DNA of 64,000 bases from an uncultured Geobacter sp. Its GTDB lineage: Bacteria > Desulfobacterota > Desulfuromonadia > Geobacterales > CAIOGM01. The DNA lies in assembly GCA_903902855.1 (NCBI GenBank), contig CAIUWK010000087.1, positions 1 to 64,000 on the forward strand. Direction: 5' to 3'. The position numbers and the translations under genes are program-made. Positions within the stretch are counted from its first letter, which is position 1. Every line of letters begins with the position of its first letter. The notes under the pieces were generated by a model. It ran no database searches and had not been told where the DNA came from. It worked only from the letters and a program-made list of their open reading frames with translations. Below, one piece after another: positions 9,232 to 18,981 of the stretch.

Positions 9232-10314
9232 GTGGAACGATTGACGGTCTCTCTGGCTGACCGAAGCTATGACATCATTATCGGCGCCGGCTGCCTGGCG
9301 GATACGGGGCGTTTCTGCCGGGAGGCGGCTCTGCCGGGTCGGGTCGCCGTGGTGACCAACCCCACGGTGGGGGGACTCTATTACGAGACGGTGCGGACGT
9401 CGCTGGCAGCAGCGGGGTATGCTGTTCTCAAGATCGAACTCCCCGACGGTGAAGAGTTCAAGAGCCTGGAGACGGTGAATACTGTCTATACGGAGCTCAT
9501 CCGTAACGGCTTTGACCGGGGTTGCTTCCTCCTGGCGTTGGGGGGAGGGGTCATTGGCGACATGACCGGTTTTGCTGCGGCGACCTTTCTCCGTGGCGTC
9601 CCCTTTGTTCAGGTTCCCACCACTCTCCTGGCTCAGGTTGACAGCAGTGTCGGCGGCAAGACCGGCGTCAACCATGAGCTGGGGAAGAATCTCATCGGCG
9701 CCTTTTATCAACCACGCCTCGTTATCAGCGATGTGGAGACACTTGCCACCCTGGAACAGCGTGACTTCGTCTCGGGAGTGGCGGAGGTGGTGAAATACGG
9801 AGTGGTTCTCGATGCCGATTTTTTCTCCTACCTCAGCGTCCATCAGGAGCGGATACTCCTGCGGGAGCATGAGATTCTGGCGTATCTGGTTCGCCGCTGC
9901 TGTGAACTGAAGGGTGAGATCGTCTCTCAGGATGAGCAGGAGTCCGGAGTTCGAGCGGTGCTGAATTATGGGCATACCCTGGGGCATGCGGTGGAGACCC
10001 TGGCCGGTTATGACCGCTACCGTCACGGAGAGGCCGTGGCCATGGGGATGGTTGCGGCTGCGATCATTTCCCGCCGGTACGGCCATGCCGATCATGGGGA
10101 GACGGCCCGGATCATCCGGCTGATCCGCGACTTGGGACTTCCCGTGGAGCTCCCCCCCTTTACGGTTGAGGAGTATGGGGAAGTGCTCCTTCGGGATAAG
10201 AAGGTGCGGGACAAGGGACTCACCTTTGTCTGTAACAGAGGGGTCGGCGGCTTTGTCTTTGAACAGGTTGCCGATGTTTCTTCACTCCTGACCATCTGCG
10301 GGGAGAGTGAATGA
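9232..10314 (+). CDS. aroB: 3-dehydroquinate synthase
   Basis: LPDGEEFKSLETVNTVY...GGGVIGDMTGFAAATFLRGVPFVQVPTTLLAQVDSSVGGKTGVNH; start is GTG. Confidence 0.96.
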   Translation: MERLTVSLADRSYDIIIGAGCLADTGRFCREAALPGRVAVVTNPTVGGLYYETVRTSLAAAGYAVLKIELPDGEEFKSLETVNTVYTELIRNGFDRGCFLLALGGGVIGDMTGFAAATFLRGVPFVQVPTTLLAQVDSSVGGKTGVNHELGKNLIGAFYQPRLVISDVETLATLEQRDFVSGVAEVVKYGVVLDADFFSYLSVHQERILLREHEILAYLVRRCCELKGEIVSQDEQESGVRAVLNYGHTLGHAVETLAGYDRYRHGEAVAMGMVAAAIISRRYGHADHGETARIIRLIRDLGLPVELPPFTVEEYGEVLLRDKKVRDKGLTFVCNRGVGGFVFEQVADVSSLLTICGESE

Positions 10315-10838
10315 TAGCTATTGATGATAGAGCGGATGAGGTTCCCGACTCGCCGACTCCGGTAACGGCAGCGGTCACCACCTCCTGGAGCGAAGACGAG
10401 GAAGAGCTGGAAGAGGCTGAAATCATCGAGGATGATCTGTTTTTCCCTGACGACGACCAGGAGCCGTTACCGTTGGAGTCGACAACGGTGCCGGCCTCAT
10501 CCCGTGATCCTCTTTCCACCGTTACCCTGGCAGAGATCTATCTGGCCCAGGGGTTGTACGACCAGGCGTTGCGGATCTTCTGGGATCTGTCCGATGCCGA
10601 CCCCGACAACGAACAGCTGCAGCAGCGGATCATTGAGATTGAGATGCTTCTGGCTGAGGAAGCCTTTCCCCCCAGCGGAACTGAGACGGTTGTACCGGGT
10701 GGCGCGGAGCTCCTCCCGGAGATCGGGAGTTCACTCTTCCCCTTGGTAGAGCCTGCCTCGCACTCTCTCCACGAGCAGATCGTCTCGACACTTGAACTCT
10801 GGCTGGCGAGCATTGAGAGGAGGCGTACATGTCGCTGA
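10311..10838 (+). CDS. Acidic protein with TPR-like segment
   Basis: EDEEELEEAEIIEDDLFFPDDD acidic N-terminus; LAEIYLAQGLYDQALRIFWDLSDADPDNEQLQQRI resembles TPR. ATGA overlap with aroB. Confidence 0.7.
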   Translation: MIAIDDRADEVPDSPTPVTAAVTTSWSEDEEELEEAEIIEDDLFFPDDDQEPLPLESTTVPASSRDPLSTVTLAEIYLAQGLYDQALRIFWDLSDADPDNEQLQQRIIEIEMLLAEEAFPPSGTETVVPGGAELLPEIGSSLFPLVEPASHSLHEQIVSTLELWLASIERRRTCR

Positions 10839-11188
10839 ATGAACTGCTCCGGAATCTGGTCTGCGACTGTGGCGCCCTGGGCGCCCTGGTCATGACCGCC
10901 GACGGATTTCCCCTGGAAGAGTATCGCAGTGACGATCTGTTCGACTTGGATGGATGCGCCGTTGAATTCGCTTCATTCCTCGCCGATACCCGCCATGTGA
11001 CCACTCTCCTGGAAAACGGCGGGGTGGAAGAGTTGTCGCTGCTCACGGAACGGATCCGCGTCGTCATCAGGACCCTCTCCGTGGGGATGGCGTTCTTTCT
11101 GGTCCTCCCCGCCGACGCCCCCTACGGCAAGGCCCGCTATCTCATGCGGCGTGATCAGCATAAAATTTTAGAGGCGATGCAGGGGTAA
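10829..11188 (+). CDS. Roadblock/LC7-like domain protein
   Basis: MSLNELLRNLVCDCGALGALVMTADGFPLEEY...ERIRVVIRTLSVGMAFFLVLPADAPYGKARYLMRR; small, Roadblock-like pattern. Confidence 0.65.
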   Translation: MSLNELLRNLVCDCGALGALVMTADGFPLEEYRSDDLFDLDGCAVEFASFLADTRHVTTLLENGGVEELSLLTERIRVVIRTLSVGMAFFLVLPADAPYGKARYLMRRDQHKILEAMQG

Positions 11189-11216
11189 CAGTTAACTTTT
11201 ACAAAGGATTTTATCC

Positions 11217-11681
11217 ATGAACCTCCTTGTCCTTCATGGCCCGAACCTCAACCTTCTCGGTGTCCGGGAACCGGGGATCTACGGCTGCGCCACCCTGGAA
11301 AGCATCAACAGCTCCCTTCATGATCTGGCCCGGGAACTGGGCTGCACCCTCTCCACTTTCCAGTCCAACCACGAAGGGGTATTGGTGGATGCCATCCAGT
11401 CTGCCGCAGGGAGTGCCGACGGTATTCTCATAAATCCGGCGGCCTATACCCATACCAGCGTGGCCATTCGTGACGCCCTGTCTGCCATCTCACTCCCCAC
11501 GGTTGAGGTCCACCTCTCCAATATCCATCGACGGGAAGAGTTCAGACGGCACAGCTACATCGCCCCCGTTGCCGCCGGCCAGATTAGCGGCTTCGGAGCC
11601 GACAGTTATCTGCTTGGGTTGCGGGCTCTTTTTACTCTGGTTATAAAAAGATTGTCAGAGGAGCCCGGTTGTGGTACCTAA
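11217..11681 (+). CDS. aroQ: Type II 3-dehydroquinate dehydratase
   Basis: [23 protein letters not shown]...[16 protein letters not shown]...[24 protein letters not shown]. Confidence 0.97.
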   Translation: MNLLVLHGPNLNLLGVREPGIYGCATLESINSSLHDLARELGCTLSTFQSNHEGVLVDAIQSAAGSADGILINPAAYTHTSVAIRDALSAISLPTVEVHLSNIHRREEFRRHSYIAPVAAGQISGFGADSYLLGLRALFTLVIKRLSEEPGCGT

Positions 11682-12744
11682 CAGAATCGCTGCGGCACGA
11701 GAGTACCTGAAACGGATGGATCTGGATGCACTTCTGGTCACATCTATGCATAACATAAGGTATTTTTCAGGTTTTACCGGCAGTGACGGCGTCGTTGTCA
11801 TCAGTGGTGACGGCCTCTGGTTTCTCACCGATTCCCGGTACCGGACCCAGGCGGAGGAAGAGGTTCACGGTTTTAGCCTGATTGAATATCGGCGCAAACT
11901 GGAAGAGTGCGCGGCTCTTCTGGGAGAGCAGGGTTTTGTAAGGGTAGGGTTCGAGGCGTCATCAGTGACTGTGGCGCAACATGCGCTCCTCAAGGAGGCC
12001 TTTCCCTCAGGGACTCTGGTGGCGCTCCCCGGAGAGTTCGACTCCATGAGAGCGGTGAAGGACCAGGAAGAGTTGGCCGCCCTGGAGAAGATCGCCACCC
12101 TGGCGTCCCATGCTTTTCTGGCGCTGATACCCGAGATCAAGCCGGGAGTAACTGAGCGGCGGCTGGCGTTACGCTTGGAATGGCTGCTTCGCGAGGCAGG
12201 GGCCGATGCCGCCTCCTTCGACTTCATCGTCGCGTCGGGTCCCAGGGGAGGTCTCCCCCATGCTCACCCCACTGATCGGGCCATCGGCTTCGGTGAACTG
12301 GTAACCTTCGACTTCGGAGGCGTTCTTGGCGGTTACTGTTCCGATGAAACGGTTACCGTTGCCGTGGGGAGCGCCGATCTCCGACAGCAGGAGATCTACC
12401 GCACCGTCAAAGAGGCCCATGATCTGGCTCTTGAGCTGGTCAGGCCGGGAGTTACCTGCCGGGAAGTTGATGCGGCAGCTCGGGATCATATCACCGGTAA
12501 GGGGTTCGGAGAGTTTTTCGGTCATGGCACCGGTCACGGCGTCGGTCTGGATATACATGAAAAACCTGTCGTCTCCCTTCGGAGCGAAGAGATCCTGGAA
12601 GAAGGGATGGTCATTACCATCGAACCGGGGATCTATCTCCCCCAGTGGGGTGGAGTAAGGATCGAAGATACGCTCTGCGTCACCAGAGACGGGAGCCGGA
12701 TACTGACCAAGGTGCCCAAAGAGTTGATGATACTCGGAACATGA
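11671..12744 (+). CDS. Xaa-Pro aminopeptidase (M24 family)
   Basis: [14 protein letters not shown]...[17 protein letters not shown]...[16 protein letters not shown]...[16 protein letters not shown] start. Confidence 0.93.
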   Translation: MVPNRIAAAREYLKRMDLDALLVTSMHNIRYFSGFTGSDGVVVISGDGLWFLTDSRYRTQAEEEVHGFSLIEYRRKLEECAALLGEQGFVRVGFEASSVTVAQHALLKEAFPSGTLVALPGEFDSMRAVKDQEELAALEKIATLASHAFLALIPEIKPGVTERRLALRLEWLLREAGADAASFDFIVASGPRGGLPHAHPTDRAIGFGELVTFDFGGVLGGYCSDETVTVAVGSADLRQQEIYRTVKEAHDLALELVRPGVTCREVDAAARDHITGKGFGEFFGHGTGHGVGLDIHEKPVVSLRSEEILEEGMVITIEPGIYLPQWGGVRIEDTLCVTRDGSRILTKVPKELMILGT

Positions 12745-12777
12745 TGAGGGAGCAGCTTTCCCCGTAAAGGAGAAGAA

Positions 12778-13230
12778 ATGGATATCAAGGACCTGAAGCT
12801 CATCGTCAAGATGATCACGGAAACCGACATTACGGAGTTTGAACTGGAGAACGGTGAAGAGAAGATCCGCCTTCGTCGCGGAACCGCCGCGCCCCAGCAA
12901 ATCTATGCCCCTCAACCGGTACAGCAGATGATGGCTCCGGCGGCCGCCGCTGTTCAGGTTTCCGTTGAGCCCGTAGTCGCAGTTGATGAGGGGACAGCCG
13001 TCCCATCCCCCATCGTCGGCACCTTTTATCGCTCTCCGGCTCCTGACGCGCCCCCCTATGCGGAGGTCGGCCAGGTTGTGGAGAAGGGACAGATTCTCTG
13101 CATCGTCGAGGCCATGAAGTTGATGAACGAAATCGAGGCCGAGTTTCGGTGCAAGATCGTCAAGATCTGCAAGGAGAACGCCCAGCCGGTGGAATTCGGC
13201 GAGTCCCTCTTCATCGTCGAGCAGTTATAA
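12778..13230 (+). CDS. accB: Acetyl-CoA carboxylase biotin carboxyl carrier protein
   Basis: PSPIVGTFYRSPAPDAPPYAEVGQVVEKGQILCIVEAMKLMNEIEAE (biotinyl AMKLM motif). Confidence 0.97.
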   Translation: MDIKDLKLIVKMITETDITEFELENGEEKIRLRRGTAAPQQIYAPQPVQQMMAPAAAAVQVSVEPVVAVDEGTAVPSPIVGTFYRSPAPDAPPYAEVGQVVEKGQILCIVEAMKLMNEIEAEFRCKIVKICKENAQPVEFGESLFIVEQL

Positions 13231-13330
13231 CATCGGCGCGGGACACGAGGACGCGAGACGCGAAGTAATAGCTGAGTTTGAACAGTCTCTCGCGAGCCAC
13301 GCACCAAACGCCCAGCGCCCGGAGTAACCT

Positions 13331-14671
13331 ATGTTCCATAAAGTCTTAATAGCCAATCGGGGAGAGATAGCGATCCGGATCATCCGGGCCTGCAAGGAGA
13401 TGGGGATCAAGACCGTTGCGGTCTACTCCACGGCGGACGCCCATTCGCTTCATGTGAAACTGGCGGACGAGAGCGTCTGTATCGGTCCCCCCCCCAGCAT
13501 CCTGAGCTATCTCAATATCAACGCCATCATCAGCGCCGCCGAACTCACCGATGCCGAAGCGATCCATCCCGGCTACGGTTTTCTCTCGGAGAATGCCGCT
13601 TTTGCGGAGATCTGTGAAAATTGCGGCATCACCTTCATCGGTCCCACTGCGGCAAGCATGCGGATCATGGGGGACAAGATCAGCGCCCGCCAGGCGGTGA
13701 TCAAGGTCGGGGTGCCGATCCTTCCCGGCACCAAGGAGGGGGTCCATGATGTCCCCGAGGCGGTGCGGATCTCCAAGGAGATCGGCTTCCCGGTGATCAT
13801 CAAGGCCACCGCCGGCGGGGGCGGTCGGGGGATGAAGATCGTCCACTCTCCTGCAACCCTCCCCAACGCCTTTGCCACGGCCCGGGCCGAGGCTCAGGCA
13901 GGCTTCGGGAATCCCGAGGTCTACATCGAGAAATATTGCGAAAATCCCCGCCATGTGGAAATCCAGATCATGGCGGACAAGCATGGCAACGTTATCCATC
14001 TGGGTGAGCGTGACTGCTCCATCCAGCGTCGCCATCAGAAGATCATCGAAGAAGCCCCTTCCACGGTGAGCACCCCCGAACTCCGGGCCGCCATGGGTGA
14101 CGCAGCCGTCAAGGCGGCCAAGGCGGTGGGGTATAACAGCGTGGGGACCATGGAGTTCCTGGTGGACAAGGACAACAGCTTCTACTTCATGGAGATGAAT
14201 ACCCGGGTTCAGGTGGAGCATCCGGTCACCGAGATGGTCACCGGCATCGACATCGTCCGGGAGCAGATCCGCTCCGCCGCCGGAATTCCGTTGCGCTACA
14301 CCCAGGATGATATCAAGATCAACGGTCACGCCATCGAGTGCCGGATCAACGCCGAGGATCCGCACAAATTCACCCCCTCTCCCGGCAAGATCACCAGCTA
14401 CCACACCCCGGGTGGGCTGGGGGTCAGGATCGATTCCTTCGTTTACGATCAGTACACCGTATTACCTCACTACGACTCGCTCATCGCTAAGCTGATTGTC
14501 CATGCCGAGACCAGGGAAGATGCCATCAAGAGGATGGCTCGGGCACTGGACGAGTACATCATCGAGGGGATCAAGACCACCATTCCGTTTCACAAGCGGA
14601 TCATGGGCAACAAGGACTTCATCGAGGGTAACATCGATACCCGGTTCATCGAAAATTTGGTAGTGGAGTAA
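13331..14671 (+). CDS. accC: Acetyl-CoA carboxylase biotin carboxylase subunit
   Basis: [37 protein letters not shown]...[23 protein letters not shown]. Confidence 0.97.
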   Translation: MFHKVLIANRGEIAIRIIRACKEMGIKTVAVYSTADAHSLHVKLADESVCIGPPPSILSYLNINAIISAAELTDAEAIHPGYGFLSENAAFAEICENCGITFIGPTAASMRIMGDKISARQAVIKVGVPILPGTKEGVHDVPEAVRISKEIGFPVIIKATAGGGGRGMKIVHSPATLPNAFATARAEAQAGFGNPEVYIEKYCENPRHVEIQIMADKHGNVIHLGERDCSIQRRHQKIIEEAPSTVSTPELRAAMGDAAVKAAKAVGYNSVGTMEFLVDKDNSFYFMEMNTRVQVEHPVTEMVTGIDIVREQIRSAAGIPLRYTQDDIKINGHAIECRINAEDPHKFTPSPGKITSYHTPGGLGVRIDSFVYDQYTVLPHYDSLIAKLIVHAETREDAIKRMARALDEYIIEGIKTTIPFHKRIMGNKDFIEGNIDTRFIENLVVE

Positions 14672-14673
14672 CT

Positions 14674-15057
14674 ATGGACTTCCCGGACGAACTGAAATAC
14701 AGCAAAGAGCACCTCTGGGTGAGAGTGGAAGGGCGAAAAGCGGTGATCGGCATCACCGACTACGCCCAGGAAGAGCTCGGCATTATCCGCTCCATCGAAC
14801 TCCCCGAGGCCGGCGACGAACTGGAGCAGGACGACTCCTGCGGTTCCATCGAGGCCCGCAAGAGCGTAGTGGAGTTGTACGCCCCTTTCAGTGGTGAGGT
14901 GCTGGAGGTCAACGAAGAGTTGGCCGACACTCCGGAGCTGCTCAACGATGATCCCTACGACAGCGGCTGGATCGCCGTGGTGCAGATCGACGACCAGGAC
15001 GAACTGACGTCGCTTCTCTCCGCCGACGATTATCGTGACTCCGTGATGTCCGATTGA
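14674..15057 (+). CDS. gcvH: Glycine cleavage system H-like protein (lipoyl carrier)
   Basis: YSKEHLWVRVEGRKAVIGITDYAQEELGIIRSIELPEAGDELEQDDSCGSIEARKSVVELYAPFSGEVLEVNEEL; lipoyl-lysine position retained (IEARK). Confidence 0.93.
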   Translation: MDFPDELKYSKEHLWVRVEGRKAVIGITDYAQEELGIIRSIELPEAGDELEQDDSCGSIEARKSVVELYAPFSGEVLEVNEELADTPELLNDDPYDSGWIAVVQIDDQDELTSLLSADDYRDSVMSD

Positions 15058-15071
15058 GGAGGTGCCCGGTT

Positions 15072-15899
15072 GTGCCTCTGAACATCGGCAGGATAGCCTT
15101 TGCCAACTGTACCCCTATTTTTACGGCCTTTGAACAGGCAGCCCCTTCCGTAGCCTATCAACTCGTCCCCGGTGTCCCGTCAGCCCTTAATCGGCTGCTG
15201 GCCGCCGGGGAGATCGATCTCTGCCCCTCCTCATCGGTTGAGTACGTCAACCAGGCGGGGCACTATGTTATTCTTCCCGACCTCTCCATCAGCTCCATCG
15301 GTCCGGTGAAGAGCGTGCTGCTCTTTTCCCTTCTCCCCCTGGAAGAGCTCGATGGCGCCGCCATCGGCCTCACCGGTGAGTCCGATACCTCCGTAATTCT
15401 TCTCAAGGTCATACTCTCCCGCTTCCTTGGTTTCACCAATGAGTACCAGCGGACCTGGGCCGACGTCGACGAGGCGTTTCAGCACTGTCCGGCCCTGCTC
15501 CTCATCGGCGACAAGGCGATGAAGAGGTCACAAGGGGAGTCAGCCCCCTACGTCTATGATCTGGGGGAACTCTGGTATCGGCATACGGGGCTCCCCTTTG
15601 TCTTCGCTTTCTGGTTGGTGCGCCGGGATACGGTGTTAAGCCGAAGGGGGGAGATCGCCCAGTTGCATCAAACTCTGGTGAAGGCAAAAGAAGAGGCCTA
15701 CGGGACGTATGGCGACATTGCGAGGAGTTGTCCGGAGAGCGCATGGTACGGCGAAGAACAGCTCATGGAGTACTGGAACAGCATCTCCTATGACCTGACT
15801 CCTCGGCACTGCGAGGGGGCGATTCTTTTCTTCCGTCTTGGCTTTGAACTGGGGTTGTTGCCGGAGCCGCCGGAGTTGAAGTTTTTTGAGGCAGGCTGA
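15072..15899 (+). CDS. mqnA: Menaquinone biosynthesis protein MqnA (chorismate dehydratase, futalosine pathway)
   Basis: LNIGRIAFANCTPIFTAFEQ...LVPGVPSALNRLLAAGEIDLCPSSSVEY...LSISSIGPVKSVLLFS. GTG start preceded by GAGGAGG; stop codon lies in a GGCTGAA unit. Confidence 0.88.
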   Translation: MPLNIGRIAFANCTPIFTAFEQAAPSVAYQLVPGVPSALNRLLAAGEIDLCPSSSVEYVNQAGHYVILPDLSISSIGPVKSVLLFSLLPLEELDGAAIGLTGESDTSVILLKVILSRFLGFTNEYQRTWADVDEAFQHCPALLLIGDKAMKRSQGESAPYVYDLGELWYRHTGLPFVFAFWLVRRDTVLSRRGEIAQLHQTLVKAKEEAYGTYGDIARSCPESAWYGEEQLMEYWNSISYDLTPRHCEGAILFFRLGFELGLLPEPPELKFFEAG

Positions 15900-15964
15900 A
15901 GGGGGAACAGGCTGAAGGCTGAAGGTAAAAGGGGGAAGGCTGAAGACTGAAGGCTGAAGGTAAA
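15894..15964. repeat. GGCTGAA-type heptamer array (forward arm)
   Basis: ggctgaagggggaacaggctgaaggctgaaggtaaaagggggaaggctgaagactgaaggctgaagg. Confidence 0.8.
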
Positions 15965-15996
15965 AAGATAAAGGTAAAAGGGTGAGGGGTGAGGGG

Positions 15997-16494
15997 TTAG
16001 GCGGGATACGATTGTACTTCAGCCTGTTCACCTTCAGTCTTCAGCCTGTTTATCTTCAGCCTGAACTTCAGATAGTCGTCCAGTATGAGTCGATGATCGA
16101 AGCAGAGGTGGTGGGGGAGGGCGTCCACGGGGAAGAGTTGAAGAGAGGCTGCGTCATCGCCGGCCCGAGGGAGGCCGTGCCCGTTTGCCACGAAGACCGT
16201 GGAGATGGTATGGAGGCGGCTGTCCCGGGCCGGATCGGAATAGCACCCCAACAGGAGGAGTTCCGAGATCTCCAGGCCGGTCTCTTCCCGTGCCTCCCTG
16301 ATGGCTGCCTGCTCCAGGCTCTCGCCGTAATCCACAAAGCCGCCGGGAAGTGCCCACCCCAAGGGTGCAAACTTTCGCCGGATGAGGATTATTCCCCCCC
16401 CCTGTTGGATGATGATATCCACGGTGGGGATCGGATTGCGGTAGGATTTCACCGGAGTATTGCAGGCGGGACAGGCCAGGTAATCGAAGGGCAT
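15997..16494 (-). CDS. NUDIX hydrolase with zinc-ribbon-like N-terminus
   Basis: MPFDYLACPACNTPVKSYRNPIPTVDIIIQQGGGIILIRRKFAPLGWALPGGFVDYGESLEQAAIREAREETGLEI (Nudix box). Start chosen at ATG 16494. Confidence 0.9.
   Translation of the reverse strand: MPFDYLACPACNTPVKSYRNPIPTVDIIIQQGGGIILIRRKFAPLGWALPGGFVDYGESLEQAAIREAREETGLEISELLLLGCYSDPARDSRLHTISTVFVANGHGLPRAGDDAASLQLFPVDALPHHLCFDHRLILDDYLKFRLKINRLKTEGEQAEVQSYPA
16017..16070. repeat. TTCAGCC-type heptamer array (reverse arm, overlaps the NUDIX 3' end)
   Basis: cttcagcctgttcaccttcagtcttcagcctgtttatcttcagcctgaacttca. Confidence 0.8.
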
Positions 16495-16514
16495 TGCTCT
16501 CTCCGGGAGGATTG

Positions 16515-16570
16515 ACGAGAAAACGGGGGTAGGGGAAGAAATTTTATCTCCCCTATCCCCGTTTTCTCGT
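16515..16570 (-). terminator. Long hairpin downstream of the PxxKW gene
   Basis: ACGAGAAAACGGGGGTAGGGG ... CCCCTATCCCCGTTTTCTCGT, 21 bp stem with one mismatch. Confidence 0.8.
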
Positions 16571-16582
16571 CGCATAATGCGG

Positions 16583-16873
16583 TTATTTTTTCTTCCCGCC
16601 GGAGGCTTTCTTGGATGCCTTGAGAGGGTTGGTCTTGAGCTCTTCGCTCTTGATCTCGACCTTGACGTGAGTTGCATAATTGCAGATTCCGCTGAGCCAT
16701 TTGCGGCTAGGCGCCGGATAGGCGGTGCAGACCCTGCCGATGGTTCCCACGGCAATCCGCTCACATCCCTCACAGTTATCCGCGATCACTTGGCATGAAC
16801 CGTCAACAAACGAACATCCCTGCTTCCCCCAGAACGTGCATTCGCTACCGGGTAGTACTGTCTGACACTGCAT
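16583..16873 (-). CDS. PxxKW-family cysteine-rich protein
   Basis: MQCQTVLPGSECTFWGKQGCSFVDGSCQVIADNCEGCERIAVGTIGRVCTAYPAPSRKWLSGICNYATH; contains PSRKW and many Cys. Confidence 0.82.
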   Translation of the reverse strand: MQCQTVLPGSECTFWGKQGCSFVDGSCQVIADNCEGCERIAVGTIGRVCTAYPAPSRKWLSGICNYATHVKVEIKSEELKTNPLKASKKASGGKKK

Positions 16874-17092
16874 GGTGCTTCCTCCTGAAATACTTTAAAA
16901 GTGTTGTAAAATCGACTCTAGCAATTCCTGCTAAAAAATGTCAACAGTAAAAAACAGTCTCGGCTCCAGCTTTTTTTCTTCGTGCCGTTTTCCGGCGAGG
17001 TTCTCATGCTGCATTAATCCTTGAAGAGCTCTCCCGTTTTCAGTATACTGGGGCGGTTTTGCCAGAGATACCCCCAGAGGGAGGAGCAGCAC

Positions 17093-18871
17093 GTGATAGA
17101 TTTTCTTGGCGACTGGAAACGAACAGACTACTGCGGGAGCCTGCGGGCCACCGATATCGGCAAAGAAGTACTCCTCATGGGGTGGGCACTCCGCCGCAGG
17201 GACCATGGCGGCCTCATTTTTATCGACTTGCGTGACCGTGAAGGGCTCGCCCAGATCGTCTTCGATCCGGATAACTGTCCCGAGGCCCACGTCAAGGCTG
17301 AAACGATCCGCAACGAATTCGTGGTGGCGGTGAAAGGAAAAGTCATCCCCCGGCCGGACGGCACGGTGAACCCGGGCCTTCCCACCGGCGCGGTTGAGAT
17401 CGTCGTTACCGAGTGCCGGATCCTCAACCGCTCCAAGCCGCTCCCCTTCACCCTGGACGATTATGTGGATGTGGCGGAAAGCCTCCGGTTGAAGCACCGC
17501 TACCTGGATCTCCGGCGGCCGACGCTGCAATATAACATGATTCTCCGTTCCAAGGTGGCCCAGTACACTCGCCGTCATCTCACCGACAACGGATTTCTGG
17601 AGATCGAAACCCCGTTCCTCACCAAGTCCACTCCGGAGGGGGCGCGTGACTTCCTTGTCCCCTCCCGGATCCACAAGGGGCAGTTCTACGCGCTCCCCCA
17701 GAGTCCGCAGCTTTTCAAGCAGATTCTCATGGTCTCCGGCTTTGACCGGTACTTTCAGGTGGTCCGCTGCTTCCGTGATGAAGACCTGCGTGCCGACCGT
17801 CAGCCCGAATTTACCCAGATCGACTGCGAGATGTCCTTTATCGACCGGGACGATATCATCCGGGTGATGGAGGGGCTCATCGCCGGCATCTTCCAGGAGG
17901 CCAAGGGGGTCGAGGTGCCGCTTCCCGTGGAACGGATGACCTACAGTGAGGCCATTCGCCGTTTCGGCGTGGATAACCCGGACCTCCGCTTCGGCCTGGA
18001 GTTGACGGATCTTACCGCCATCGTCAAGAATGCCGGGTTCAAGGTCTTTGCCGACGTGGCTGCCGGTGGCGGGGTCATCAAGGGGATAAATGCCAAGGGG
18101 TGCGCCCGCTTCTCCCGCAAGGAGATCGATGAACTGACCCAGTTCGTGGCGATCTATGGGGCCAAGGGGCTGGCCTATGTGAAGGTGACTGCCGAGGGGT
18201 GGCAATCCCCCATCACCAAGTTCTTCACCGAGGCGGAGATTGCCGCCATGAAAGACGCCTTTGCCGCAGAGGAGGGGGACCTGCTTCTCTTCGTGGCGGA
18301 CAAGCCCAAGGTTGTTCATGACTCCCTGGGCAAACTCCGAAACCATCTGGCCAACACCCTGGGGCTCGTTGACAAGGATAATTACCGCTTTGTCTGGATC
18401 ACCGACTTTCCGCTCCTGGAGTGGGATGATGAGGAAAAACGGTGGTCCGCGGTGCATCACCCCTTCACCGCTCCCATGGATGAGGATCTGGAGTATGTGG
18501 AGAGCGATCCCGGTCGCTGTCGGGCCAAGGCCTACGACCTGGTGCTCAACGGCAACGAGATCGGCGGCGGCTCCATCAGAATCCATCAGGAGAAGGTTCA
18601 GGCCCTCATGTTCAAGATGCTGGGTCTTTCCGAGGAAGAGACCCGGAGCAAGTTCGGTTTCCTCCTGGACGCCCTGGAATTCGGCACCCCTCCCCACGGC
18701 GGCATCGCCTTCGGCCTGGATCGTCTGATGATGCTCCTCACCGGGAGCGATTCCATCCGCGACGTCATCGCCTTCCCCAAGACCCAGAAGGGAGCATGTC
18801 CCATGTCCGAGGCTCCTTCCTCGGTGGACACCAAGCAACTCCGGGATCTGGGGCTCAAGCTGAACGTGTAG
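17093..18871 (+). CDS. aspS: Aspartyl-tRNA synthetase
   Basis: [49 protein letters not shown]...[19 protein letters not shown] start preferred over the upstream ORF start at 17021. Confidence 0.96.
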   Translation: MIDFLGDWKRTDYCGSLRATDIGKEVLLMGWALRRRDHGGLIFIDLRDREGLAQIVFDPDNCPEAHVKAETIRNEFVVAVKGKVIPRPDGTVNPGLPTGAVEIVVTECRILNRSKPLPFTLDDYVDVAESLRLKHRYLDLRRPTLQYNMILRSKVAQYTRRHLTDNGFLEIETPFLTKSTPEGARDFLVPSRIHKGQFYALPQSPQLFKQILMVSGFDRYFQVVRCFRDEDLRADRQPEFTQIDCEMSFIDRDDIIRVMEGLIAGIFQEAKGVEVPLPVERMTYSEAIRRFGVDNPDLRFGLELTDLTAIVKNAGFKVFADVAAGGGVIKGINAKGCARFSRKEIDELTQFVAIYGAKGLAYVKVTAEGWQSPITKFFTEAEIAAMKDAFAAEEGDLLLFVADKPKVVHDSLGKLRNHLANTLGLVDKDNYRFVWITDFPLLEWDDEEKRWSAVHHPFTAPMDEDLEYVESDPGRCRAKAYDLVLNGNEIGGGSIRIHQEKVQALMFKMLGLSEEETRSKFGFLLDALEFGTPPHGGIAFGLDRLMMLLTGSDSIRDVIAFPKTQKGACPMSEAPSSVDTKQLRDLGLKLNV

Positions 18872-18881
18872 GAACAGGAAG

Positions 18882-18921
18882 AGGTTAAGGTTAAGGTTAA
18901 GGTTAAGGTCAAGGGTAAGGT
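18882..18921. repeat. Hexamer array (GGTTAA)n after aspS
   Basis: gaggttaaggttaaggttaaggttaaggtcaagggtaagg. Confidence 0.85.
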
Positions 18922-18941
18922 CGGGCTATTGATAGCCTCTG

Positions 18942-18957
18942 CCTTAACCTTGACCTT
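18942..18957. repeat. Reverse arm of the GGTTAA array
   Basis: ccttaaccttgacctt. Confidence 0.75.
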
Positions 18958-18981
18958 CTTCTTTTCCGCGAGGTGCTCGCC

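Noticed and set aside
14674-15057. Glycine riboswitch upstream of gcvH
   Set aside because: Only 2 bp separate accC and gcvH, leaving no room for a leader.
16931-18838. 635-aa minus-strand ORF opposite aspS
   Set aside because: Antisense shadow of a strongly supported aspS in GC-rich DNA; low-complexity H/G/L/E-rich translation with no family resemblance.
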